Origin: Campylorhamphus procurvoides
Lineage: Eukaryota; Chordata; Aves; Passeriformes; Dendrocolaptidae
Length of the DNA stretch: 64,000 bases
Direction of reading: 5' to 3'
Assembly (NCBI GenBank): GCA_013396655.1
Contig: WBMV01003298.1
Coordinates: forward strand, 3,034,312-3,098,311
The position numbers and the translations under genes were made by a program. Below the pieces are notes generated by a model. The model was not told the origin of the DNA, ran no database searches, and saw nothing but the letters and a program-made list of their open reading frames with translations. Positions 32,401 through 44,300 of the stretch are shown in pieces (within the stretch, counting starts at the first letter, position 1; every line of letters begins with the position of its first letter).

Positions 32401-35400
32401 CATCACTTTGTCCCTGGAACTGTGAGTGTTTCTCTGCTAAATCCTCCCTGGGCACAGGGAGGTTTAAAAGTAACGCTGCATTTCTCGCTTTGGCAAAGAG
32501 CTTTGAGGAGAAAGAAGTTAAATCCTTTGCTGCCCATGTTTAAAATAAACCCTCGTGCTGCTGCCAGTGGCCAGTCCTGCCCTTGTGGTTCCCTGGGCTC
32601 TTGTCAGGAGTCATTGCAAAAACTGGACCTCAGGATATGTTGTGGAGATGAAATCCTGAATGTGGTGGCACATTTAGGAAAGTATTTGAGGACGGTTGGG
32701 TTATTTTATTATTTTATTTTGGTTTTTTAGCATGGAAAAAATTGTAAAGCAATACGTGATTTATCCTGACTTACCCAAAGAGCTGTGACTGTGTATACCT
32801 TTCCCTGGCAGTTCCCTCTGGGGCAGTTCAAGGCTGGAGTTTCCTCCCCAGTGGATGCAGCAGTGCTCTGCTCAGAGCCTTAAATCCTCCCCACTTTGTG
32901 CTGCGGGTGTGACTCTCTGCTGTCCTGCTGCTTGCCAGCTCCCTGTGCCTGTGCCAAGGTATTCCCTCAGCCCTCCATTGTTCCCCACCAGCAGCTCCTG
33001 CTGGCACACACTCGCCCTGGGTCCAGGGTGCTGTTGCCAAGACCTTCCAAAGGAGCTTTTCACAGCCAGCACCTGCTGAGGAGAGCTGCTGGCATTGCCA
33101 CCGCTCTTCTTTTACTGCATTCTTCTTTTCTTATTTTTTCTTATTCTTTCTTTCTCCTTTGAACGTTTGGTAACAGATGTTGAAAATCACTCCCATCTGA
33201 GGGAGTGTATGGGAGCTAAGTGACAATAACAAAGTTAAAGCAAATCGGACACTTGCTTTTGGTTGCATCTATCAAATCCCACCTAGGGATGGAAAAGCTC
33301 TGAAATTTTGTTTACAGTTTAAGGAGCAGCTGATACCTCCTGGAAACCTTCATTGTTCTCCTATCGAATGCTATTTGCATGAAAATGAACCTTTTGTTTC
33401 TGAAGAACTGATCCATCCCTGTTACTTAATTCCTCATTTGGACATTGACCACTGGAGTCTGAGTCTGCCCAGGGAGTGAAATTAAATCAGATCTTCCAGA
33501 CTCTAGTCCTCTGTGATACTGAGCTCATTTCCACAGCAGCTGATTGTGATATAGAAAAGGCTTTCTAACTTCACGTGGATTGTTTGCAGCAGAAGTTGAG
33601 TGAACGTGGTTGTAATGGAGAGTGGGGTGCAATAATACCGAAAATTTAAGTTACATCAATGACTACCTTTCTGACACTGATTTTCTGAGAGGCCTCCGAG
33701 GGGAAAATGTAGCTGTGAAAGAACTGAAATTTTCATGTGCTGTTTCTGGCCATGTTTGAAAGCCCATTCTTCGCTGGAGGCTGTGAATCCTGGAGCTGGA
33801 GGTGCCTGTTCTGCTGCCTCATTGCTCCCCATGGCCACCTGCAGTGTGGCTGTGCTCCATGGCTGGTTTGCCACAGCCTTGTGGTGCTGCTTCTTCATCT
33901 CACTGGATTTTGGGAATTTGCCTGGTGGTTCCTTGTACTGTCTTCATTAGGGCTCAAAGATGTTGCAAGACTTTTCTAGGTGTCCTTGAGCTGACCAGCA
34001 AAGTGCTTCCTTCCTCTCAGCTCCCTACAGGGTGACGCTCAAGCTTTGCTGCTTCGATGTTTTGTATATATCAAGAAAATAATAATTTGTGTCCTGAACA
34101 GTTTTGCCAAGGAGAGGTTGTGAACTATGTGGTTCTGTTTACATATGTGTTTAGAGGACACATAAATATTAGGTGGGAGTTGGATTGTAAACTTTGTGTG
34201 ACTAGAAACAGTGTGGAAAATAAGACTCTTGGACATGCAGTGGAGTTCTGGAAAAACAAATGCTTCATCTAATGCAAACAAAATAGTTTTCAGTATGGGA
34301 GTCTGGCTACTGTGTTGTGCAAGTTAAACAATCTGATAGACTGAAAATTAGAATGGGTATATTTACCCACAGGATTTGATTTTTGATTGGCAAAAAGTGG
34401 GAGAGAGATTTGGGATGTTTTCCAGAGATGTTTTGTGACAGGTGTCTGTGGGCACCCCAAGGCAAGTGACAGAGGCTAATTTGAGAGAGCAATAAACCAT
34501 AACATCATGTGTATAACAATTATTTGAATGATGTGTTTGTGTCCAGAAATGAAATCTGGGGTAAGACTCAGTGATACTGCTTGATCTCTGCCCTGTTCCA
34601 AAACTAGGGAATATATTGTTCTAATCTCTGTATTTTGTGTTGCAAAGGAGAGGGGCAGTACTTGCCATTGCTACTGAGTGTAGTGGTAAGTTCTGTCTTG
34701 CCATTACAGCAGGGAGTGTGTTACAAATGCAAACTTGTCCAGCCCATTGCTTTACCTCCTCCTACTCCTGAGTGCCTAAATGTGTTGGTTGTTTTTCTGA
34801 GGAATCACAAGGCAAGGTGTGACAGGCTGAGGGTTTGGATTAAGTGTGACCTGGCTCCTTTTGTATGACTTGTGCAGTGAGAGGTGACCCCATCACCTCC
34901 CTCCCAGGACTGAGACAGGCCAGGAATAGCCCATCCCTGTTTGGTTCAGCATTGGAGGGTGGGTGGGATACCACAGGGCACCTCAAATGGGAGCAAACAC
35001 CCCTTGTCACACAGCAGGGTCCTGCCCAAGGTCCCCCCGGGTCTCTGTGCAGCCACGGGCAGGAGCCGAGCTCAGAGTGAAATGAAGTGGTTTATAGCTC
35101 AGGCTTTTTTTATCTTGCTCATACAAAATGGTCTATGTAACATGCTTGTTATTAATACCAAGTTATTCTGCTCTGCATGAGGGAAACAAACCTACCTGCC
35201 GGGTTTTTACTGCCATGCCAACCTTGGTCTGTCCTTCACTTCTGCCCCCTCCCAGCTGCAACTTTTTCAAGCCACTGCACTTCCTATTAGCATGAATGAA
35301 GTCAGATGGGTCTCTGCTGTCTGCAGCTTCTCGTGCTTTCTTTCCTAAGCCCCTCTTTAAACTGATAAAGCTGTTCCAGACAGTGTCCTTCCCTGCCTCA

Positions 35401-38400
35401 GTAATGATGGCTGGCCAGGCGGGCCAGGTTGGATTCTGGGCTCTGGGAGATGGCTTTGCTTGTAGTCACAAAGTTAATACTTACCCAGGAACGGTCAGGA
35501 TTGTGTTGGTGTACTCTGAAGTGTAATCTAAACTGGATTTCCTGAGTTTGTAATGCTTAGTTTTGGATTAACAATTGCCCAGCAGTGTTTATAACTCTAA
35601 AGTGCTGATACTTGCTTTCAAATATAATCCCAGTTTAATGCCCTTTTTGTCTTGGCATAGAGAGAAGGATTAATGGGAATCTGTAGCATACAGCAGACAT
35701 GAGGTTTTACATCGTTTGGTGTCTGCAAATGGCACTGATTCAGCTTTTCTTCTTGGGAAACATTTCTGATTCCTCACAGATTTTTGGTTGTACCGCTATC
35801 CCACAGCAACTTTTATATCACATTAGAAAAATGTGATAAATGCCATTCTTACAGAGTGACAGTGTATAAAATCAGAATAAGAAGAACTAATGAGATGAAA
35901 TGAAGGAGCCTGTAGGTGTCCTTTACCTTTCATAGTAGCTGAAGACACTGATTCATTAGAGTTCGTTGCTATGGTAGGTGTTTCTCAGTCGCAGGAAACC
36001 TGATGGAGGGAGAAGCCTCAGCTTTGCTAAAGGATTCTGTGCCTCCAAAACCCAGAAGACAGAGGCATGTGAAAGGAAAGGAAGGATGAAGTAAGGCAAG
36101 CTGGAGCATTTGATTGCATTGCAGCTTTGCACTGGCCCATTGCAAATCCAGGAGCAAACTCCACAGGTCGAGTGGGAGAGTCAGAGTGTCCTCCCACCAA
36201 GGCCAGACCTGCTCAGGACCCCGTGTGACTCTGTCACACCGAGGTCAGCAGTGGGAACTCCATCACCTTGGGTGTCACTTAGGACATTTGTACTTCTTTG
36301 TGAGATTTCTCCCAGTGGATGCAGCAGATGGAAAGGGCATGCAAACAGCTTTGCCCTGTGGGGAAATAACTGTGAAGGGAGCTGGGGTGTCATTTCTGCC
36401 TGAGCCTATCTGTAATACTTCCCTGTCACAGCAAAATTAACTATATCACTTCTCAAGGGGGCTTCTCTCTAGCATCTAGAGTGCTCCAAATTCATCTTTA
36501 GAACATGTTGCTGTCCTTCTGCAGAGAAAACAAAGGGCAATTTTAACCATTTTAGTGGCAATAAAAATGCTGAAAACATTTTGGAAGGAGAATAGCATAA
36601 TAAAATCTCTATAAAAGCCTTTAAATGTCTCTTGAAACTTACTTTTCTGAGGTTTTTCTCATTACCACTGACCACAGATGGGATATTGCTCATGGTAAAT
36701 AATTTGTTCCATTCATTGCATGTGAACATCTTTCACAAAACATAAAAAGTGAACCTTTTAACTGTTTTTTTCATTCCCAAACTAGTGACATCTCTGTAGA
36801 AGTTTCTGCATGCCTGGTACCTCTGCTGATTCTCTTTTTGGGACATGAATGCTTTGGTTGGGATTTCCGTGGTTATTTGCAAATATCATCAGAGATGTTT
36901 TCTTTTAAACCTTTTCTGCTTTCCCAAACCAAGGAGATAATTCCTGAACTTGAAACATAGAAAATAGTTGTACCAGAAGAAAATAAACTTGGAAAGCAAA
37001 GGACAGATGTGCAGAGTTAGTGCATAACCCAAGTTTGAGCTTCACTGCTTTCCCAGGTGAGTGAGGCTGCAGGGAATAGGGTACCTGCCGCTGAAATACA
37101 TGCCCAGTCTCTCAGTGAAACCTGCAAATAAGGGAGTAGGAAGGTTACTTGTGTGAATATGATACAGGCTTGAATGTCTGAAAGTCTATTGGCAAGAAAT
37201 CTGGCAGCCTCAGGGTGCTTTTTTGAAAGGCCTCTCAAATGAAATGGCTTGGTTGGCCCAAAGGGTGAAGTTCCTCAGCAAAGCAGCTTCACCAACTCCC
37301 ATACCTGCTGTGCTTTCAGGGCTGGTTTAAACCTTTTCCCTTTCACTATCCAAATGCAAAAACAAGTGCAAGTAGAAAAAGTGCTCCATAAACAACTCTC
37401 TAGCTCCCACTGTAATTCTTTCAGAACAAACTAATTATTTTAAGCTAAGAACTCTGTGTTAGGAATGAGTCCTCAGCCCTCAGAGGTGAATAATTTCCAA
37501 ACAAACCCTCAGTTTTTGCTTTCTTTTTATCTTAATATACATTTCAGGTCCTTTTATTTCTTAGCACTTTATGTCTTTAATATCGCCTTGGTGCAAAGAG
37601 AAATCTCTGTAGTCTCACTAGATAGCTTGTGTCATGATTTGGGTATAAAACCCTGCAAATGAAAAAGCTGTCGCAGTTACCCACCTGAGCAAAGGAGGGA
37701 TCAGGCCACAGCAGATTTGACCTGAACACTGAATGCTCAGAGGCCCAGAAGCAATAAGATCCAGCAGGGAACTCTGGAGTTGAAAATGTTGCCTTTGCAG
37801 AATTATGATTTCTCCCAGGAATGTAGAAGGAAAGTCATCACTGTGCTCTTGTAATTAGTGCTCTCTCAGAGCTGGCAGAGGCACTGAGTGTCATGTGCAG
37901 AGGTGGGGAGCTCTATCAGTGGCTGGCTGTACCCTCTCTGTGGGCAGGTACGAGTTCTCCACACCTCAGCCTGTTTGTTCCCAGAAAAATCAATGGCCAG
38001 AATCACTGGAGAGACAGGGCAGAGGCTTGGGAGAAGAAAAAAAATGCCTCCAACATTTTAATTTGTCCTTCATACGGTGTTAACGATGCTCAATCTAGTC
38101 AACATCCCTCCCTCTTCTACACAGTATGTTAGTGCTGAGGAAGGTGGCCAAGGAGCCCCAAATTCCTAAATTTAATGTTGCTCTCACTGCTGTCTACTGG
38201 CACGCTGTATGAAATGACAGTGCAGGTTACTTTATGATCTGTGGGACCAAGGACAGCAGGGTAACAAACCAAGAAAGGAGTAGCATGCTTAAAAATGAAT
38301 AAAAGCAGAGCAATAGAGGAAGCAGAAAATTACAGGTGAGCTTTTAGTCTTAGTTATCACAGTGCAAGCCCAAAGTCATGTCAGGAAAAGGAATGGGACT

Positions 38401-40415
38401 GCCTCAGGCTACAGCAAAGCAACTGAGATCAGTTTTCTCATACACTTGGCCATTTTCTGCCTCCTGAGGTACTGCCTCAATCCCTGTTCCCTGTGTTCAG
38501 GCATTACCAGTTACAGTGGAGGCCCTCTTGGCATGGCCCACTGCTTTGAGCTATAAAATAATTCTTTTGCCTCAGCACTATTTTCTTCTATTATTTAACT
38601 CTGTTTCCAAAAGGAGCCTGAAGTTGCAGTGGTAAAACCTTTGTGTCTACTGAAGTGCTAGTTAAGAGGCAAATTATGACCAAGGAATTGATGGGGATTC
38701 CCTGTCTGCTGGCAAGAAAGCTAGTCAGATATTCTGAAGTTACTGAGGTAACCAGTGGAAATGACCATTGATACAGGGAGGGAATTCTTGCTGGGATATC
38801 CTGGTCTATTTTGTTTTCATGCACTTGTACATAACCAGGACATCATTAGTGTAAATGCACAACCCTTGTCTTCTCAGAAGCCCAGTCCATCACCTGAACA
38901 CCAAAAGGACTCTGCAAACCTTAGGTCCATGTTGGGTCAGTGTTGCCCTCCTCAGTAACTGGGTTTTTTTGGCACAACCTCATACACAGATGTGGCAACT
39001 TCAAAAAAGTCCACTTTGGCAGACTGGAGTCTCCACGTGTAAATCACCAGCTCGGGGGAGAAATCAATACACAGTTTGTACATTTTCCTTTTCAAAAGTG
39101 TACAGAGAAAAGAAAGTTCAAAGGCTGGGATAAGTATCCCTGCCTAGAAGAGGTACTGAGAGGCTCCAGGTCGGCTTGAATATGAAAACTATTTGCTTCA
39201 GTTGTTAAATCAGCCTAGTCCCTGAGGGAAGTGGTCACTGGCTGCTGGGATAGTGTTAGAGGAGCAATGGGGGTCCCCCTGAGCAGCCCTGCCTCTCTCG
39301 GGCTGGATGCATTTTGTCATTCCCTTTATCTAGATGCCTGTGAGCACTGATAAGAAGTAACTGACTGGCATGTGAGGCTCCCCTTGGCTGATTATTATTT
39401 ATTGCCTTGTTTGTTTGGGAAGCAGAAGTGCTCTGCTTGCTCCAAGGTCTGAAAGGTTGCCTTCCCCCTGGGATTCTGTGTTTCTGGGGGCTGCATTAGG
39501 GGTCAGGGCTGCTCTTATCTTATCCCCCAGTAAGGTGGGGGGTTGTTCCTTCAGATTCATGTGTTTGCCACTATGTTGGACTCAGGCTTTTTATTTCATT
39601 CTTTTGTTTGGTTTGGCTCTGTTCTTGAAACTATGTTTGTAACCAAGCAGGAAGGAACAGATGTGCAAAGCCTGGGAGCAGGAGAGGAGCTGGTCAGGGA
39701 TTTTGGAAATGGGGTAGTCAATTAACATGAGCTGACTGGGGATTTGAGCTAGTGGCAATATTAGCTAGAAGTATGATGAGATAGGCACAACTGTCACTAA
39801 AACAACCTTGCAAATCAAGTCAGCCAGGGGAGGAATTGTATGGAGATATTGCTGTATTTGTGTTAACCTAAAGCTGCCTTTGCATTTAAAATTACAGCCA
39901 TTACTTATTTTTTTTTTAAATGGCATGTAGAGGTCTAAACCTCATGGGTGCATATAAGTGAGTACAAGCATACATGCAGGGCAGGGGAGGCAACACAATT
40001 TAGTCTGAAGCTTTTTACCATAAACTCCAAGTCTCTGTTTCAAAACAGCCCAAGCCTGTAGTGACTAAAGTCTTGAGGGAGGTTTGCAGGTGCAGTGTAG
40101 ATAGGGAGACTGAAAGATGCTGCCACATATAAGTGAACATTTTTTTCTTTTCAAAGAGGAACAACATCCAATGACATATGCATTACCATTTTTATGAATA
40201 ATTACCTTTTTTCTTACCCATAAATAATAACAGAAAACATTACGGAAGGAAATAAAAAAAGTCTCCAGGAAACAGACTGAGTTCTATTTTTTTATGAAAT
40301 ATTTTCAGGCCTGAATATTTCAAGCAAACTGCTCAGGTAAGAAGTTCAGGACCCTGTGCTTTCCATAAAAGCCTTGCCACACATTATCCCAAGTAACTAA
40401 CATGCAGTATGTAAA
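26446..40415. other. Intergenic region between ITM2C and the first GPCR
   Basis: No gene was recognised on either strand; open frames are below about 135 codons and do not resemble known proteins. Notes: one ambiguous base at 29220; an AT-rich stretch at 29520-29760 that may be conserved regulatory DNA; a pyrimidine-rich stretch at 33104-33160; and a perfect 9-bp stem with a 5-base loop at 35816-35838. The low-coordinate end should hold the receptor's 3' UTR: minus-strand AATAAA hexamers occur at 39590-39595 and 39398-39403, neither with a convincing downstream element. Confidence 0.55.
29220..29220. other. Single ambiguous base
   Basis: One N follows a run of six C and precedes gg. This is probably an unresolved homopolymer length or a polymorphic site, and it is not in any recognised gene. 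Confidence 0.95.
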
Positions 40416-41363
40416 TCAAGGCTCTTGCATGGTTCTTTTTTCAGTGTTTTGTGTCGAGTCTTCCAAGGACTCCTTTAAAACGAAATAATAACACACCCCA
40501 TCAAGACAGCAGTTCAGGTTTGCCCAGCAAAGGGTGATCTGAAGGACGTCTCGTAGCACTTTCTGAAAGCTGATGTAGATGATATTATTCTTCACCAAGA
40601 AGTACACGAAGTATGCCACGTGGTAAGGTGTGAAACAGAGCAGAAACGCCAGCAGGTTTGTCACCAGTATCCTCTCTGCTTTGGAGATGTGGGGGCTGCC
40701 TGGGTCTCTGTGCTTTCTCAGGCACCTGATGGTTTGGGCAGTGCAGAAGGTCATGGCTGCCATGCTGCCGAAGAAGATGATCTCCAACGTGCTGAACAGG
40801 CCCGCGTTCTGCCACGTCCTACTGGAGAAGTTGTGGAAGCAGGATGAGATGCTGTGGCCCTTCTCATGCAGCTGGAATGTGGAGACTGTCCCCACCGAGG
40901 TGCCCAGGCAGACGGCAGCACAGACCACAGCAGCTTTCCTGAGGGAGCGCAGGGAGCGGGCTGTGAAGGGGTGCCGGATGGCGATGTACCGGTCCACGCA
41001 GATGCAAAGGGAGATGAGGATGCTGCCATACATGTTTACAAAGTAAAGGCTCTCCAAGGTGGAGCAAAACACAGACCCCAAGTTCCATTTGTCCTGAAGG
41101 TGGTAGGAAATGATTTTAAAAGGAAGAGTGAACAACAGCAAAGTATCCAGGAATATAAGGGATATCATGTAGACTGTAGATTCTGACAGCTTTTTAACTT
41201 TAAAAAACAGGAACCACAGAGCCATCGCATTGAACAGCAATCCCAGGCTAAATGTGGGGGTGTACATGATGAGCTGGAACCATTCCACAGTAACACTGAT
41301 GTTGTTGTTATTGCTGATATTGCTGATACTGCTGATATTGCTCTTGGCACTGATGTCACTCAT
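40416..41363 (-). CDS. GPR35/GPR55-like class A GPCR (divergent paralogue)
   Basis: This is a seven-helix receptor of 315 residues, probably at the plasma membrane and coupled to G proteins; its ligand is unknown. GPR55 responds to lysophosphatidylinositol, and the GPR35 ligand is debated. Visible landmarks are Asn45 (TM1), Asp73 (TM2), Cys100 and Cys175 (expected disulfide), DRY at 124-126, CFTP at 243-246 in TM6, and NLNCCLD then Tyr292 in TM7, the form of NPxxY used by GPR35/GPR55. CFHNFS in loop 2 recalls GPR55, and ARSLRSLRKAAVVCA in loop 2/TM4 recalls GPR35. The Trp of TM4 is Cys152 and the Pro of TM5 is missing. The first ATG is at 41363; the open frame reaches back to a GTG at 41396, but a splice acceptor lies between, so the ATG is chosen. 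Which orthologue it is remains unsettled. Confidence 0.9.
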   Translation of the reverse strand: MSDISAKSNISSISNISNNNNISVTVEWFQLIMYTPTFSLGLLFNAMALWFLFFKVKKLSESTVYMISLIFLDTLLLFTLPFKIISYHLQDKWNLGSVFCSTLESLYFVNMYGSILISLCICVDRYIAIRHPFTARSLRSLRKAAVVCAAVCLGTSVGTVSTFQLHEKGHSISSCFHNFSSRTWQNAGLFSTLEIIFFGSMAAMTFCTAQTIRCLRKHRDPGSPHISKAERILVTNLLAFLLCFTPYHVAYFVYFLVKNNIIYISFQKVLRDVLQITLCWANLNCCLDGVCYYFVLKESLEDSTQNTEKRTMQEP

Positions 41364-41378
41364 GTCTCCAGTAATGCT
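41364..41378 (-). other. Splice acceptor and 13-base 5' UTR of the divergent GPCR
   Basis: On the minus strand the sequence gattttcttctcttccag ends at 41377. It is a strong polypyrimidine tract plus AG, followed by 13 bases and the ATG. This implies at least one untranslated upstream exon at higher coordinates, which I could not locate. GPR55 and GPR35 genes commonly have such 5' introns. Confidence 0.7.
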
Positions 41379-44300
41379 GGAAGAGAAGAAAATCACCTTT
41401 ACTGCAAGGAAGGATGAAGATCACATTTAAGACATGGTACAAAGGCCAGTGAGGTCCCTGTGTATCCACAAACTTGGAGATGCTTTTTTTCCCCTCTCAG
41501 GCTGCTCTGTGCTGAATTGCAGCTCCTGGTAACTTGGAGCTTCTCAGTGCCAAAGGGTCTTGAGGCAAGCCTGTGCCTCAAGGAGGAGCAGGGCTTTCTG
41601 GGGTCCCAGCCTCACTTGCACCACCACTTGTAACTATGCTATAATTTAGTCTAGGCAGAGTATAGACGTGAATGCACCATCCCCTTGGAGTGATGCAATC
41701 TCTTCCAGAACCAAGGTAGCAGCCCTAATTTGGGGCTTTCTTGGATTGTGAGAGTGGAGACAGTTCAATCTGGTTTCCTACATCAAGCTATCATAAAAGA
41801 CCTTGGGGACCCAAGAACACGAGGGTCCCTCATGTTTATTAATGTGAAGATCCCACACAGTCGTTGCCATCCTGCACCCTCTCCCACCACCCCTGGGCAA
41901 AGAGGGACTGTGATTACCTTTGGCCCTTCTACAAGCTGTCTAAAAGCAGCAGGCAGAAAGCTCCAAACAGGCTATTTCCAGCAGAAGTGAAGTTTTTAGT
42001 AGAAGGATGAGACTTAAGAATCCAAGCTTTTGTCTAAATCAGCCAGACTTACCAGAGCAGAGACAGGGTTGCAGGAAACATGCATCTGGATTCTCCTGGG
42101 CAAAGAGGGGACTAAAAGTGTCGAGCCAGGCGCTCTCTGAGCTGGCGTCATGAAGCAATTATCTTCTTTAAAGGAAGGGTGCTGGCTTGATCCTGCCCTC
42201 AGACTCTCCTGATAAGGACTGGGAAGGCGCTCACTGGTTTCTGCAATGCTGGTCTCAGCTGGAATCACTTACAAATGCAAATGCCCTGGAATAGCTGGTA
42301 CTTTCCTCCAGCCAGTTCCATGACAGTAAACATAACCTGTGAATAAAGACTGTCAGAGATTTTTCTGTCAGTGCCCAGAAGTTGCTTTGGCCTCCTGTTC
42401 TCTAATTGTTATCCCTTCAAAACAGTGTATTTCCTACTTGAGTTCCTTATTTCAAAGCTGTTCCATTTCAGACTTAACAACCAGTTGTCCACTCTGGAGT
42501 CAAAGTTTCTGTCCTGCAGATCGAGTCACCCCCTGAGTATTTCAGAGGTAAACTGTCCCTTGCTGTGGTTTGAGAGAGATTAGGATCAGCAAAAAGGAAA
42601 TCTGTTTCTTTGCTCCTTAGGGACACACTGTTGCCGGGTAAATGAGTTACTGGCTCACATGACAGAAGTAAGAAACCAGCTCCAGAAGCCCAGGCTGAGG
42701 AGGAGGCTGGGGCCACACAGTGACATTCCCTTGCCCAAATGACAGAGGGTGGGAAAGCCTGAGCTTGTGAAGTGCTTGGGGCTCTGAATGGCAGGAGAAG
42801 AGAAGCACTCCTTGCTCTGCTGTGGGTTGTTCAGTGTCCAGGAGTTAAATCCCCAGGGCTGTGGGGTTTGTTGGGAGCTGAGTTGGGTCCCTGAACCTCG
42901 GGATTCAGGTGGCCCATGACAGACAAAGGGTCACACTGCTGAGCTGGGCTGTGATGCTGCCTGGGACAAGAGGGTGACCGAGGCTTGGACACCCAGCGTG
43001 CTGCTCTCCTGCTGAGTCACCTTCATCGAGGGAAGCACCCTGAGTCTAATGCAGGGAGGCAACGCATTAATGAGAGCCAAAGGAAGAAAAAGTTAATTAA
43101 GGAATTACTGGAAAGTAATAAATGCTGACAAAGTTCTTTACTTCATTGCCTCTGTAGGAGATTTCATGAGTACTTTCTTTCTCCTTCAGACTTGTTTTTG
43201 TTTGTTTGATAGTGTGTCCAGGAAATTCTGGGTCTAGAGAAATAGAATTTCAGCTTATCGCCAAGATGTATAACTAAGAAAATACTAGTTATGGTTAAAA
43301 GGCATTTCAGACTACAGTCTGTTGATATTTAAAAGAAAAAAACAAACAGAGAAAAAAATATTTAAAGCATAAATGCAAAGGCCAGCTTTGCTCGGTCTTT
43401 TAAAAAGAGTAACTATGCCATAAGCAAAACAAGTTATGTAAAATATACTTAGTTTTCAGATCTTGTAGCAAAAGGAAAGCTTTTAAGGCAATATTTTGAT
43501 ATAGTGAAATATTCTCTCTTATCATCTTACCTTTGAAATGTCTCTAGCTCTGGATGTTGAGTGTTTCTCCTTCTCAGCTTGTAGAGTCCTGGAGTCCTGT
43601 GTTTTCTTTTAAGGCAGTGGAGTGAACTGCGTGCAAAGCAGCTGCTGGTCAGGGTGTCAGACAGCACGAGGTGCTGCTGCTTTTTGGTTTGTCACAAATT
43701 TCCATTACAACATTGGCCTCCCCACGCTGTGCCTGCATGCACGTACTATGTACATAACATGTCACACAGCTCATTTAAGGATGCAAACACATGGCTTTGT
43801 GGGACAAACGTCTGTGAGTCACCCATTAAAAGGAGGCTTCAGTAACAGAGAATGAAATCCTGGCCCTACAGACCTTTCTCTGGGTTTTTTTTTACAAGAC
43901 ATGACTTATTCATTGTATGTAACTTCGAAAGGAAGAGTGTTTGCTACCCAAATGTGCTTTTAGCTAAATCCTGAGTTATTGCTGTCATTTCCCTCCAAAA
44001 GGAAAAAGGGATTATTAATTTTCAGTAGTGATCTGGTATGTTCACCTCAAGTTAGTATTTTAAAAGCATTGAGAGTTAATCTTGGATCTATTTCTACTCC
44101 TAAGGAGCAGGAATATACCCATGGAGAGTGTCAGCTGATTTTCTTCAGGAGGAAAGGAAAAAAGGGCATTTTCCCCCACATTTTATGCATGTTTGCAATG
44201 TTCTTACCAAAAGGGGAAAGAAAGGCCAGAGATGTAGTTTTGCTTGATCCTCTGCATGCTCCTTAAATACTTAAAAACTGAGGATTATAGTGGCTAAATT

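Noticed and set aside
40630..41046. Plus-strand 138-codon frame within the first receptor
   Set aside because: It is antisense to a complete seven-helix receptor frame and has no similarity of its own.
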